Source: Maridesulfovibrio sp.
GTDB taxonomy: Bacteria; Desulfobacterota; Desulfovibrionia; Desulfovibrionales; Desulfovibrionaceae
Direction of reading: 5' to 3'
Assembly: GCF_963667685.1 (NCBI RefSeq)
Contig: NZ_OY763930.1
Coordinates: 846,001-910,000 of the forward strand
Length of the DNA stretch: 64,000 nt
In this document: positions 1-8,700 of the stretch, piece after piece
How positions within the stretch are numbered: the stretch's first letter is position 1
Layout of the letters: each line of letters opens with the position of its first letter
Translations under genes and position numbers: made by a program
Notes under the pieces: generated by a model
Database searches by the model: none
What the model was told of the DNA's origin: nothing
Seen by the model: only the letters and a program-made list of their open reading frames with translations

Positions 1-31
1 CGGTCTTGTCCTGACTTTTGGTTGTTTTCAT
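1..31 (-). CDS. Start of a divergent gene (5' fragment)
   Basis: An ATG at 31-29 on the minus strand opens a frame that runs off the left edge of the window (first residues MKTTKSQDKT). A GGAGAAG stretch sits about six bases upstream, a good ribosome-binding site. Only ten codons are visible, so no function can be given. The main support is the ribosome-binding site and the divergent arrangement with the transporter gene to the right. Confidence 0.4.
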   Translation of the reverse strand, partial: MKTTKSQDKT

Positions 32-98
32 TTTTAATCTTCTCCATAGATAAACAGTCTAATCTGAAAAGTTCCTTAAACGTCAACAGCACTTAACA

Positions 99-122
99 GC
101 TTGCCCGGCAAAAGCAAGCCGG
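99..122 (+). other. Leader hairpin with possible pseudoknot upstream of yhhQ
   Basis: GCTTGC (99-104) pairs with GCAAGC (114-119). The loop begins CCGGC (105-109), which could pair with GCCGG (118-122) either as an alternative hairpin or as a small pseudoknot. It lies in the roughly 250-bp region between the two divergent starts. It does not match the conserved bases of the class I preQ1 riboswitch as I know them. No T-run follows, so it is not an obvious terminator. Confidence 0.25.
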
Positions 123-284
123 ACTTTGAGCCATTTCGGTTTTGACTTTTACCCCGATTACTGGCAACCCTGCCATTGAATTTTTGCCCCGGAGCGGAAC
201 TGCCGAGGCGCGGGACTTTCTCCCTTTTGCCCGTTCCGGGTGGATTCCGCTTCAGAGAATAAACATCCAACACAAGGGAATCCA

Positions 285-932
285 ATGCTCTCTTCAACTT
301 TTGAACGCAAAGCGTTCACTCTTCTCACGAGCCTTTTCATAGGCTCTCTGGTCATGGCCGCAGTTGTATCGTCCAAGATTATCAACATCTTCGGCTTTTA
401 CGCTCCCGCAGGGGTCCTAGCCTACTCCATCACCTTTATTGTCTCCGATATCATCAGTGAAATCTGGGGCAAAGAAAGGGCCAATGAAGTCGTTCACTGC
501 GGATTCATCGCCCTGCTCACCGCTATCGCCCTTTCATGGGCAGCACTTTACTGGACCCCGGCCCCGTTCTGGAACGGTCAGGAAGGCTTTGCCAGCGTGC
601 TGGCAAGCACTCCGCGCATTGTCCTTGCTTCCTTGCTGGCCTATATTGTCAGCCAGACCAACGATGTGCGGCTCTTCCACCTGTTGCGCAAAATGACCGG
701 AGGCAGACACCTCTGGCTGCGCAATAACCTTTCAACAATCGTGTCACAGCTGATTGATTCCACAATCTTCGTAACAGTAGCATTTTACGGAGTTATGCCA
801 GTCACCGATATCATTATCGGTCAGTGGGTGGCCAAGGTTGCAATTGCCTTCCTTGATACCCCTCTGGTCTATGCCGGAGTATCCATGCTCAGGCAACGCA
901 CGCTACTGGGCGCACCTTCACAATCCATATAA
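285..932 (+). CDS. yhhQ: Queuosine precursor transporter, YhhQ/VUT family
   Basis: A polytopic membrane protein of about 215 residues, the usual size for the VUT (COG1738) family that takes up queuine precursors such as preQ0 or preQ1 for tRNA modification. Visible family features are an early hydrophobic stretch (FIGSLVMAAVVSSKI), the acidic segment FIVSDIISEIWGKERA, and a late IDSTIFVTVAFYG segment. About six membrane helices can be drawn. A start at 240 is possible, but 285 follows an AAGGGAAT site at good spacing and gives the normal N-terminus. The gene stands alone; the next gene has its own promoter-like sequence. Substrate assignment rests on family membership only. Confidence 0.85.
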   Translation: MLSSTFERKAFTLLTSLFIGSLVMAAVVSSKIINIFGFYAPAGVLAYSITFIVSDIISEIWGKERANEVVHCGFIALLTAIALSWAALYWTPAPFWNGQEGFASVLASTPRIVLASLLAYIVSQTNDVRLFHLLRKMTGGRHLWLRNNLSTIVSQLIDSTIFVTVAFYGVMPVTDIIIGQWVAKVAIAFLDTPLVYAGVSMLRQRTLLGAPSQSI

Positions 933-961
933 GTTACATTTAGCTGCGATTCTGATATACT
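933..961 (+). promoter_or_regulatory. Candidate sigma-70 promoter for luxP-luxQ
   Basis: GTTACA at 933-938 and TATACT at 956-961 are separated by 17 bases, and TG precedes the -10 element in extended -10 fashion. It starts directly after the yhhQ stop codon and lies 47 bases before the luxP ATG. This is a consensus-level match only. Confidence 0.4.
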
Positions 962-1007
962 GTCTTCGTATTTCCTTTGCAAACACACTGAAAATACGGA
1001 GACAGTT

Positions 1008-2120
1008 ATGATAATTAAATCCACACTGAAGCTTGCAGTAATCCTTACTATACTTTTCTGCGCCCTGCCGGTAACTGCCGGGAAATACTATACACTTGAT
1101 GAGTACATACAAATCCATCCCGAAGAGATAATCCGGGCCGAGAATTTCAGAAAAATTGTCAGTAATAACACTGTTACAAAGCACAACAACCTCACTTCAC
1201 CCAAAATAGCCTACATTTATCCCGGTGCTCAGGTTTCCGATTACTGGCGTAGAAGCATTGCGGCATTACAAAACAGGTTCCTTCAGTACGAAATCAAACC
1301 TGAAATATTACAATTTCCCATACCTCCTTCAGCAAAAGCAACCGGACTTGCCGCAATTTTCCACAAAGCCATGAGGGCAGAACCTGATTATCTTATTTTC
1401 GCTTTTGACATCAAACGTCACCAGCGCATAATCGAACCTGCCCTGATAAGCGGAAAACCGAAAATAATCCTCCAGAATATAACGACTCCACTGAAAGAAT
1501 GGGAAAGCAGACAACCATTTATGTACGTTGGTTTCGATCATGCCACAGGCTCCAAAGACCTTGGCCGCTACTTCGCCGCCAAGGTAAACGGACAAGGTGG
1601 CTATGCTGTGCTTCTGCCCAACCCGGGGTACCTGAACGATGTCCGCGGCAAAACATTTATTTCATACATGGACCACAACACTTCAATGAACCTTGTTTCT
1701 CTCTTTCAGACTGGAATAGATAAAGATAAAGCCCGAGAAGCAACACGGCGCATCATTGCCAAATACCCGGATATTGACTTTATTTACGCCTGCTCCACCG
1801 ACATTGCCCTCGGGGCCAGCGAAGCCCTGCAATCAGCCGGACTGCAAGGAAAAATTTTGCTTAACGGCTGGGGCGGAGGTGCGCCGGAGATTAAAGCACT
1901 AAAGAAAAATGCTCTGGACGTAACGATTATGCGCATAAATGACGATAACGGGGTTGCAATGGCTGACGCTATAATTCTTGATATGCTTGGGAAAAAATCG
2001 CAAATCCCGCTTGTCTTTTCCGGCAGGTTTGAAATAGTGGTAAAAGGAATCCCGGATGCAAAATTGCTGCAACTGCAACAGGAAAGCTTCCGCTATTCCG
2101 GAAACCCAAAGGATAACTGA
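1008..2120 (+). CDS. luxP: LuxP-like periplasmic AI-2 binding protein
   Basis: A 370-residue periplasmic binding protein with a signal peptide (residues 1-24, cleavage near PVTAG). It matches Vibrio LuxP, as I recall it, along its whole length: AQVSDYW (74-80), LQNITTP (155-161), YVGFDHA (173-179), FIYACSTD (258-265), NGWGGG (286-291) and VTIMRIND (305-312). The residues that contact AI-2 in LuxP are all present here as Gln75, Ser77, Trp80, Asn157, Arg213, Ser263, Thr264, Asp265, Trp288 and Arg309. A CGGAG ribosome-binding site precedes the ATG. The stop overlaps the next gene's ATG by one base, so receptor and kinase are translationally coupled. The alternative is a sugar receptor of the same fold, but conservation of the whole AI-2 pocket argues against it. 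Confidence 0.88.
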   Translation: MIIKSTLKLAVILTILFCALPVTAGKYYTLDEYIQIHPEEIIRAENFRKIVSNNTVTKHNNLTSPKIAYIYPGAQVSDYWRRSIAALQNRFLQYEIKPEILQFPIPPSAKATGLAAIFHKAMRAEPDYLIFAFDIKRHQRIIEPALISGKPKIILQNITTPLKEWESRQPFMYVGFDHATGSKDLGRYFAAKVNGQGGYAVLLPNPGYLNDVRGKTFISYMDHNTSMNLVSLFQTGIDKDKAREATRRIIAKYPDIDFIYACSTDIALGASEALQSAGLQGKILLNGWGGGAPEIKALKKNALDVTIMRINDDNGVAMADAIILDMLGKKSQIPLVFSGRFEIVVKGIPDAKLLQLQQESFRYSGNPKDN

Positions 2121-4801
2121 TGAAACGTTTTTTCAAGGAACCACCGGGGCTGACAACACAATTACTAACCCCCATGCTGGCGTTGGTGGTGGTCATGGGA
2201 ATGTTCATATTCGCATGGTCTTTCTATCTGTCTAAAACAACCCTTGAAAATGAACTTGCTATCGATAACGAAAAAACGGAAAGCATAGTATCACTAGCCC
2301 TTAACGACTCTCTCGAAGACATAAAAGAGGATCTTATCGAGGTAACCCTTGATACTGATTTTAAAGAAGCAATACTTAGGGAAGAAGAAGCAGCACTTGA
2401 CCAGATAATGTATGAATTCATGAACTCCAAACAGGGTAACCTGCTGGATGTTATGACCATATACCATAATGGCCAAACAATGGTAGAAGCCGGAATCATA
2501 GAGATGCCTATCGTGCAGCTGCGCAATAAATTCAAGAATTCCACAAGCACTTCCCCGGTCTGGGTTTACCTTTCATTCCGCGCCTTGAATAACATCAGAA
2601 CCATGCTTGTCTGTGCGGTACCGATATTCAATGAGCAAACAGGAGAAATCTTCGGAATTCTCTACGGTGGCATCGACCTTAACTCCAACGTTTCATTCAT
2701 CGACCGTTTAAAAAACGCTTCCTCGGCTATCAATGGAGCTTTGGTCAGCAGACACCGGCTCATCAGCAGTACTTCCAATCCCGCCAAACCTGCAATGAAA
2801 AACCTCATTGACTGGGCTCTCAATATCAAATCTGGAGAATTCAAGATTGATCAAGAGCTTATATATTCAACTATTCAAATTCTCCCACAACATAGTGACA
2901 GCCCCCTGCTGTTCAGCTTTTCAAGACTGAACCCGGCATTTATCTCCCTGAAAAAAAACTATATGCATAATCTTGGATTTTTGCTTTCTGTCACTGCCTT
3001 ATTGGCAATCATAACTGTATGGGGCTTACAGAAAAAAATTCTTAATGCTTTAAAAATGCTAACCGATTACGCACAAAATGTTGCGAGCGGGGACCGCAAT
3101 ACAAATTTCATTCCCGGGCAGGTCAGGGAGTTCAACCAGCTCGGCATGATGCTCGAAAAATTAATTTCAAAACTGGCTGAAAACAGCGCTTACATATCTA
3201 AGCTTTTCTCCTCTGCAAAAGCTCCCATCCTAAACTGCGATACAACAGGGACCATACTTGATATGAATCCTGCAGCTGCGGCTATTGCCGGAGTCGATGA
3301 CAGTCATGTCTGGAGCAGAACACTGACATCACTTTTCCATAAAGATTACCACGAAACTATTACCAAAGCCCTGCAACAGGCAGTTCATGGTGATACTACC
3401 CCTGTTCTGGAACTGCCGACCCCATCTGTAGATGGTAAAATTCAATATTTTATCTGGACATTCTCCCCCGTGCGCATGTCCCCGGACAGCAGCCCGGATT
3501 TTATCCTCCTTCAGGGTCTGGATGTGACGGAAAGCAGAGAGGCTGTAAGAAAAGCACATGAAAGTGAAGAAAGGCTGCGCCAGATCATAGACCTGCTCCC
3601 GCAAGAAATATTTGCCAATGACCTTGAAGGAAAATTCCTGCTGGTCAACAGAATTAAAGCAAAAAAAATGGGTTTTCCCGCAGAGCATATCACAGGTAAA
3701 TACCTCCCTGAAATAATTAAAGACCCAGTTGAGGTTACACGGATTATGGAAGACGACCGCAGGGTCATAGAGCGTAACGAGGAACTGCTGACTGAAGAAA
3801 GTTTCCGTGACGAGAACCGTGACACCCATTGGGTTGAAACCACCCGTGTTCCGTACATTTCTGCCGACAACAATAATCCGGCCATCCTGACCATTTCCAC
3901 AGACATTTCCCACATAAAAAAAGTCGAACAGGAAATGAAATCCCTGAACAAGGAATTGGTGGAAAGGGTTACAATGAGGACAACTGAACTTGAACACGCG
4001 AACTCAGCACTGCTCAAGTCCATGGATGAATTGCGGCAGACTCAGGACAAACTTGTGGAAACAGAAAAGATGGCTTCTCTCGGGGAACTGGTGGCCGGTG
4101 TTGCCCATGAGATCAATACTCCGCTGGGTATCAGCGTGACCAGCGCATCATATCTGAAAGAGATGACTGAAAACCTGCAGAAAAACTTTGATGCAGGGAC
4201 CATGAAGAGATCGGACCTTGAGAAATTCCTGAACACCAGCGGTGAAGCTTTCGAAAATATAATGAAAAACCTTGAGCGTTCAGCCTCTCTGGTCAGTAAC
4301 TTCAAACAGCTTGCGGTGGATCAGGAGTCCGGCGATGTCCGCCAGGTAAATCTCCATGAATACATAAACGGGATATTGCTTTCTCTTAAGCCTAAATTCA
4401 AAGAATACAAACACAAACTGACCGTTAACTGTCCAAGAGGACTGGAGATTAATATCTCAGCGGGTTCTCTGATGCAGGTCATCACCAACATAGTGAGTAA
4501 CTCACTGATCCATGCTTTCCCGGACATTGAAGAAGGCCGGATCACTATCAGCGCCCAGACCGAATATAATGGAGTAACCCTGACTTTTTCAGACAACGGT
4601 ATCGGCATGGGTCCAGAACAGGTCTCAAAGGTTTTCGAACCTTTTTATACCACAGCCAGAAGTTCCGGGAATACAGGGCTGGGCATGCATCTGGTCTATA
4701 ATCTGGTAACCCGGGCGCTGGGTGGCAGTATTGAGTGCAACAGCACCCCCGGTGAAGGAACTTCCTACAAAATCTGGTTACCGGAAGGCAAAAAGGGTTA
4801 A
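2120..4801 (+). CDS. luxQ: LuxQ-like sensor histidine kinase, partner of LuxP
   Basis: An 893-residue inner-membrane kinase. Membrane segment at about 15-37, a periplasmic domain of about 240 residues, second membrane segment at about 283-304, HAMP, two PAS domains (about 354-480 and 484-605), a coiled coil, then HisKA with the H-box GVAHEINTPLG (phosphoacceptor His663) and an ATPase domain with DNGIGM and GNTGLGMHL. The gene overlaps luxP by one base, so the periplasmic domain probably docks LuxP as in Vibrio. Unlike the Vibrio hybrid LuxQ, this protein ends after the ATPase domain and has no receiver, so the phosphate must go to a separate protein. The 3' end overlaps by four bases the convergent diguanylate cyclase gene, a plausible but unproven partner. 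Confidence 0.82.
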   Translation: MKRFFKEPPGLTTQLLTPMLALVVVMGMFIFAWSFYLSKTTLENELAIDNEKTESIVSLALNDSLEDIKEDLIEVTLDTDFKEAILREEEAALDQIMYEFMNSKQGNLLDVMTIYHNGQTMVEAGIIEMPIVQLRNKFKNSTSTSPVWVYLSFRALNNIRTMLVCAVPIFNEQTGEIFGILYGGIDLNSNVSFIDRLKNASSAINGALVSRHRLISSTSNPAKPAMKNLIDWALNIKSGEFKIDQELIYSTIQILPQHSDSPLLFSFSRLNPAFISLKKNYMHNLGFLLSVTALLAIITVWGLQKKILNALKMLTDYAQNVASGDRNTNFIPGQVREFNQLGMMLEKLISKLAENSAYISKLFSSAKAPILNCDTTGTILDMNPAAAAIAGVDDSHVWSRTLTSLFHKDYHETITKALQQAVHGDTTPVLELPTPSVDGKIQYFIWTFSPVRMSPDSSPDFILLQGLDVTESREAVRKAHESEERLRQIIDLLPQEIFANDLEGKFLLVNRIKAKKMGFPAEHITGKYLPEIIKDPVEVTRIMEDDRRVIERNEELLTEESFRDENRDTHWVETTRVPYISADNNNPAILTISTDISHIKKVEQEMKSLNKELVERVTMRTTELEHANSALLKSMDELRQTQDKLVETEKMASLGELVAGVAHEINTPLGISVTSASYLKEMTENLQKNFDAGTMKRSDLEKFLNTSGEAFENIMKNLERSASLVSNFKQLAVDQESGDVRQVNLHEYINGILLSLKPKFKEYKHKLTVNCPRGLEINISAGSLMQVITNIVSNSLIHAFPDIEEGRITISAQTEYNGVTLTFSDNGIGMGPEQVSKVFEPFYTTARSSGNTGLGMHLVYNLVTRALGGSIECNSTPGEGTSYKIWLPEGKKG

Positions 4802-5709
4802 GTAAGATCTGTCCAGAGAACCATGTTTCTTCCCCTGCGTTTGGCCTCGTAGAGCATTGAATCTGCACCTACAGTGAGGTCCTGCGCCTTTGAAAAGGTC
4901 GAAGGAACGACAGTGACACCGCCGAGACTCACAGTCAGCACGTTACTTACAGATGAGAAACCATGCTCTATTTCCAAATCGGCAATCATAACCCTAATCC
5001 TTTCAGCAAGGTATCTGCCCCCATCAGAATCTGTTTCAGGCAGCAGAAGAACAAACTCCTCTCCTCCGTACCGCGCTGCTACATCAGCAGGGCGCCTCAC
5101 TTCTGATTTAAGAACTCCGGCAACTTTCCGCAGCACATCATCCCCGGCAGTATGCCCATAGTTATCATTGTACTGCTTGAAACAGTCTACATCAAGCATG
5201 GCCAGAGACATGTTTTCCCCGGAACGACAGCAACGGAGCCATTCCCTTTCAAGAGCAAGCTCAAAATTTCTGCGATTCGGCATTTCGGTAAGTCCGTCGA
5301 GATTGGCCAAGCCTTCCAGCAGACAACGCTGGCGGGAAAGAGTCAGGTGATTTTTAACCCTCGCTTTGACAATAGGCGGATGAAACGGTTTACGTATGTA
5401 ATCCACTGCCCCCATCTCCAACCCCCGGGCTTCATCGTGTTCGGAATCAAGGGCAGTAATAAAAATTACCGGAATAGACTTGGTTTCATCATTGGATTTG
5501 ATTTTCCGCAGCACTTCATAACCATCCATTTCCGGCATTAACACATCCAGTAAAACAAGATCTGGCGGACTTTCAGAATTGATTCGGTCCAAAGCCTGAT
5601 TTCCGTTCTTAGCGAGGACCACCTTATAGTCCTGCCGCAGCAGGTCCGAAAGGACATTGAGATTTAAACGTTCATCATCGACAATCAGTATCTTTGATCT
5701 TTCTTCCAT
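4798..5709 (-). CDS. Response regulator diguanylate cyclase (REC-GGDEF)
   Basis: 303 residues: an N-terminal receiver (acidic pocket DD at 11-12, phosphoacceptor Asp55, Lys107) joined to a GGDEF domain that makes cyclic di-GMP from two GTP. The catalytic motif is GGEEF at 215-219, an active variant. RPAD at 206-209 lies exactly five residues before it, the position of the RxxD product-inhibition site, so feedback control is expected. There is no membrane segment. The start at 5709 lies four bases from the stop of the large kinase gene upstream, so the two are probably co-transcribed. The 3' end overlaps luxQ head-on by four bases. Confidence 0.9.
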   Translation of the reverse strand: MEERSKILIVDDERLNLNVLSDLLRQDYKVVLAKNGNQALDRINSESPPDLVLLDVLMPEMDGYEVLRKIKSNDETKSIPVIFITALDSEHDEARGLEMGAVDYIRKPFHPPIVKARVKNHLTLSRQRCLLEGLANLDGLTEMPNRRNFELALEREWLRCCRSGENMSLAMLDVDCFKQYNDNYGHTAGDDVLRKVAGVLKSEVRRPADVAARYGGEEFVLLLPETDSDGGRYLAERIRVMIADLEIEHGFSSVSNVLTVSLGGVTVVPSTFSKAQDLTVGADSMLYEAKRRGRNMVLWTDLT

Positions 5710-5713
5710 TTTC

Positions 5714-8700
5714 CTACCCGTTTTCCAGCGTAATACCTAATTGCTCCGCAATCCTCTCCAGCACGGAACGCCCATCTTCAAAATCGAAATTATCAATGTG
5801 CCTAATCAATTCATCCAACTGTTTTTCATATTCTTTTATATTAAAATGAACTCGCAGCTCATCCAGAACATCACCTGACTCAGCATCACCTTCACCAAGC
5901 ATCATATACAATTTGCCGATAAGATTAAAACTTTTTTCTTTATTAAACACATGTTCAATGGCGGGCTGGGCCTTGACGGATGTCATTCCGTTCAACCCCT
6001 TAATAATCTTATTCAATTCTGCGGCAAGGTCTTCCAATTCACCTGCACAGTCAGTAGCGTCTTCATCACGCAGCCCCCCTTCCAGAAAGCGGCAAAGTTC
6101 GTATAGTCTCGTAGCTCCTATATTTCCGGCGATGCCTTTAAGTGAATGCACCTTCATCAAAGCCTGTTCCGGACCTGAAACATCCAAAACCTTTTTAAGC
6201 TCAGCCGGGAAATCCGTAAATCCATCTCTGAATCCCAGCAGGACTTTCATATAACCTTCCCTGTTTCCTCCCGTATTAAGCAACCCGCGGGAAGTATCGA
6301 TGCCGGGCAGATCAACAGGCAGAAAATCATTATCTTGCACAACTTCCTGCACAGGGGGGTAAAAGGCAGGTTCTGTGACCAGATACTTAGCCAGCGCCCT
6401 TTTTAATTCCTGTGTATTAATCGGCTTGGTCAAATGGCCATTCATCCCGGCTTCGAGACTCTTCCTCCTGTCATCAGGCATAGCATGGGCGGTCATGGCA
6501 ATGATAGGAAGATTTCTGTAACGCATGTCTGAGCGGATTATCTTTGTTGCTGTCAATCCATCCATTTCCGGCATCTGAATATCCATCAGAACAAGATTAT
6601 AAACATCGTTGGCCAAGGCATCCAAAGCCTTGCGCCCATTGCCTGCGACCGCAACTTCCATTCCCATATCTTCAAGTATCCGGCGTGCAACCTGCTGGTT
6701 CAATTCATTGTCTTCCACTAGCAGAATTCTGGGGGGGCTGCTGCTGAAGGCGAAATTATTATCAACCTTTTCGAAATCCCCACTAGCAACCGTAGTCACC
6801 TGTTCATTAAATTCATTGCATAGGGCCTTATATAAAGAAATCCTGGTCAATGGACGGGAGACAAAGCCATCCACTCCCACAAGAACAGCTTCACTGCGAA
6901 AGGCGTCATCCACAGCCACCGGAACCATCAGAATTACCGGGATATTCGCTGTCTCGGCAGTTTCTTTTATACGCTCCACAACATCCAGAACAGGCAGATC
7001 GTGCAGTTTAGCAGAGAGAAGAACAAAGTCGACACCGTTCATTCCGCCAGGAGAAGCTATTCTGCGAATTACGCTGGCAGCGGAGCTGTCCACGGATACG
7101 GAGAATCCTGCCTGCTCCAGTGTAGACCGGACAAACTCCCGGGCAACCCTGTTGCTCTCCACCACAAGGATACCAGCACAATCCTTGAACCTATGAAGGC
7201 GGGGTGGGTTATCATTTTCAGCAGCATTCAGGGGAACGGTGAAATGGAAAGAGCTTCCGACTCCGGGCTGACTTTCAACTTTGACTGCCCCTCCCATCAA
7301 TTCAACAAGGGAGCGGGCGATGGCCAGTCCGAGACCGGTCCCTCCATATTTACGGGTAGTGGAAGCATCTGCCTGCGTGAAAGAATTAAATAATTGCGAA
7401 ATTTCAGCAGAACTTAAACCTATTCCGCTATCCCTGACCGTAAATTTGATCAGGGAATCTTCTTTGCATGCGTTCTCGCAGGAGACAATCAGGCTTACTC
7501 CACCTGCTTCAGTAAATTTTACCGCGTTATTAACAAGGTTTGTCAGCACCTGCTCAAGGCGCAAAGGATCGCCGTGGAATGAAAAAGGGACATCATGGTC
7601 AACGGAAAGGACAAAATCTATTCCTTTAAACTCTGCCTTGACGGTAACCATATTGCAGATTTTCTCCAGCACATTATCGAGCTTGAATTTAACATTCTCA
7701 AGTACGAATTTACCTGCCTCAATCTTTGAGAAATCAAGAATATCCCCGATAATGGAAAGCAGAGAATCTGCAGAAGACATGATCTTATCAAGGTTTTCCC
7801 GCTGGGCCGGCTCAAGGCCAGCATTCTGCATCAGATGGCCGAATCCAAGGATACTATTCATGGGAGTACGGATTTCATGGCTCATATTTGCCAGAAATTC
7901 AGACTTCGCGCGGGTCGCAGCTTCCGCAGCCAACTTTGCGCGGTTCAACTCCAGCTCAACCTGCTTACGCTCAGTGACATTACGCATGCACTCCACAGCC
8001 CCGACAATTTCGCCGGCCCGGTTGCGCAACGGTCCCGCGACACCCCATAAATATGCCCCATCACCGTCAAAAGCCTTTGGAGTATAAACTTCGCTATAAA
8101 GCATATCTCCACGACGTTCCAGAGACTCGTATCTGTCGGCAAGGGGGGCCAGATCCTCCTTTAAGGCGAAGTCAATCAGAATAGGCCTGCGCTCTCCATA
8201 AAAAGGTATCGAATATTCATAGTTGCCCTTTCCGAGCATATATTCTTTACTGACTCCCGTAACTTCCTCAACAGCTTTGTTCCAGGCTTGAATGATCCCT
8301 TTGCTGTCAATAACGATGGTGGGGTCAGGTAAAAAATCGACGATATCATTCAACCGCTGGTTGGTATCCTCCAGCTCCTTCTTCGTACGCCTGTTTTCGG
8401 TAACATCACTTAGCGTGGCCTGCACCAAAGGGGTTCCGGCTATCTCCAGCTTACGGGCACGTACGCTGGCAAAAAAATCTTCACCGTCCTTACGTCTGCA
8501 AACAATATCAAAATCAATTTCGCTATCTTTCAAGGCAGTCTGACCCCAGTCAGGCGAGAGTATACCTGCCGAAAATCCGGCAGGCTGTTCCGGAGAGATT
8601 ATATCATTTAGGTTTGTAGCCAAAAGATCCTCTTCGGAAGAGAAACGAAACATGGAGACAGCTTCCGGGTTGGCGCTTATGAAACGAAGTTCCAGATCCA

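Noticed and set aside
60..285. A class I preQ1 riboswitch in the yhhQ leader
   Set aside because: The conserved loop and A-rich tail of that class are not present; only a generic hairpin with a possible pseudoknot is seen.
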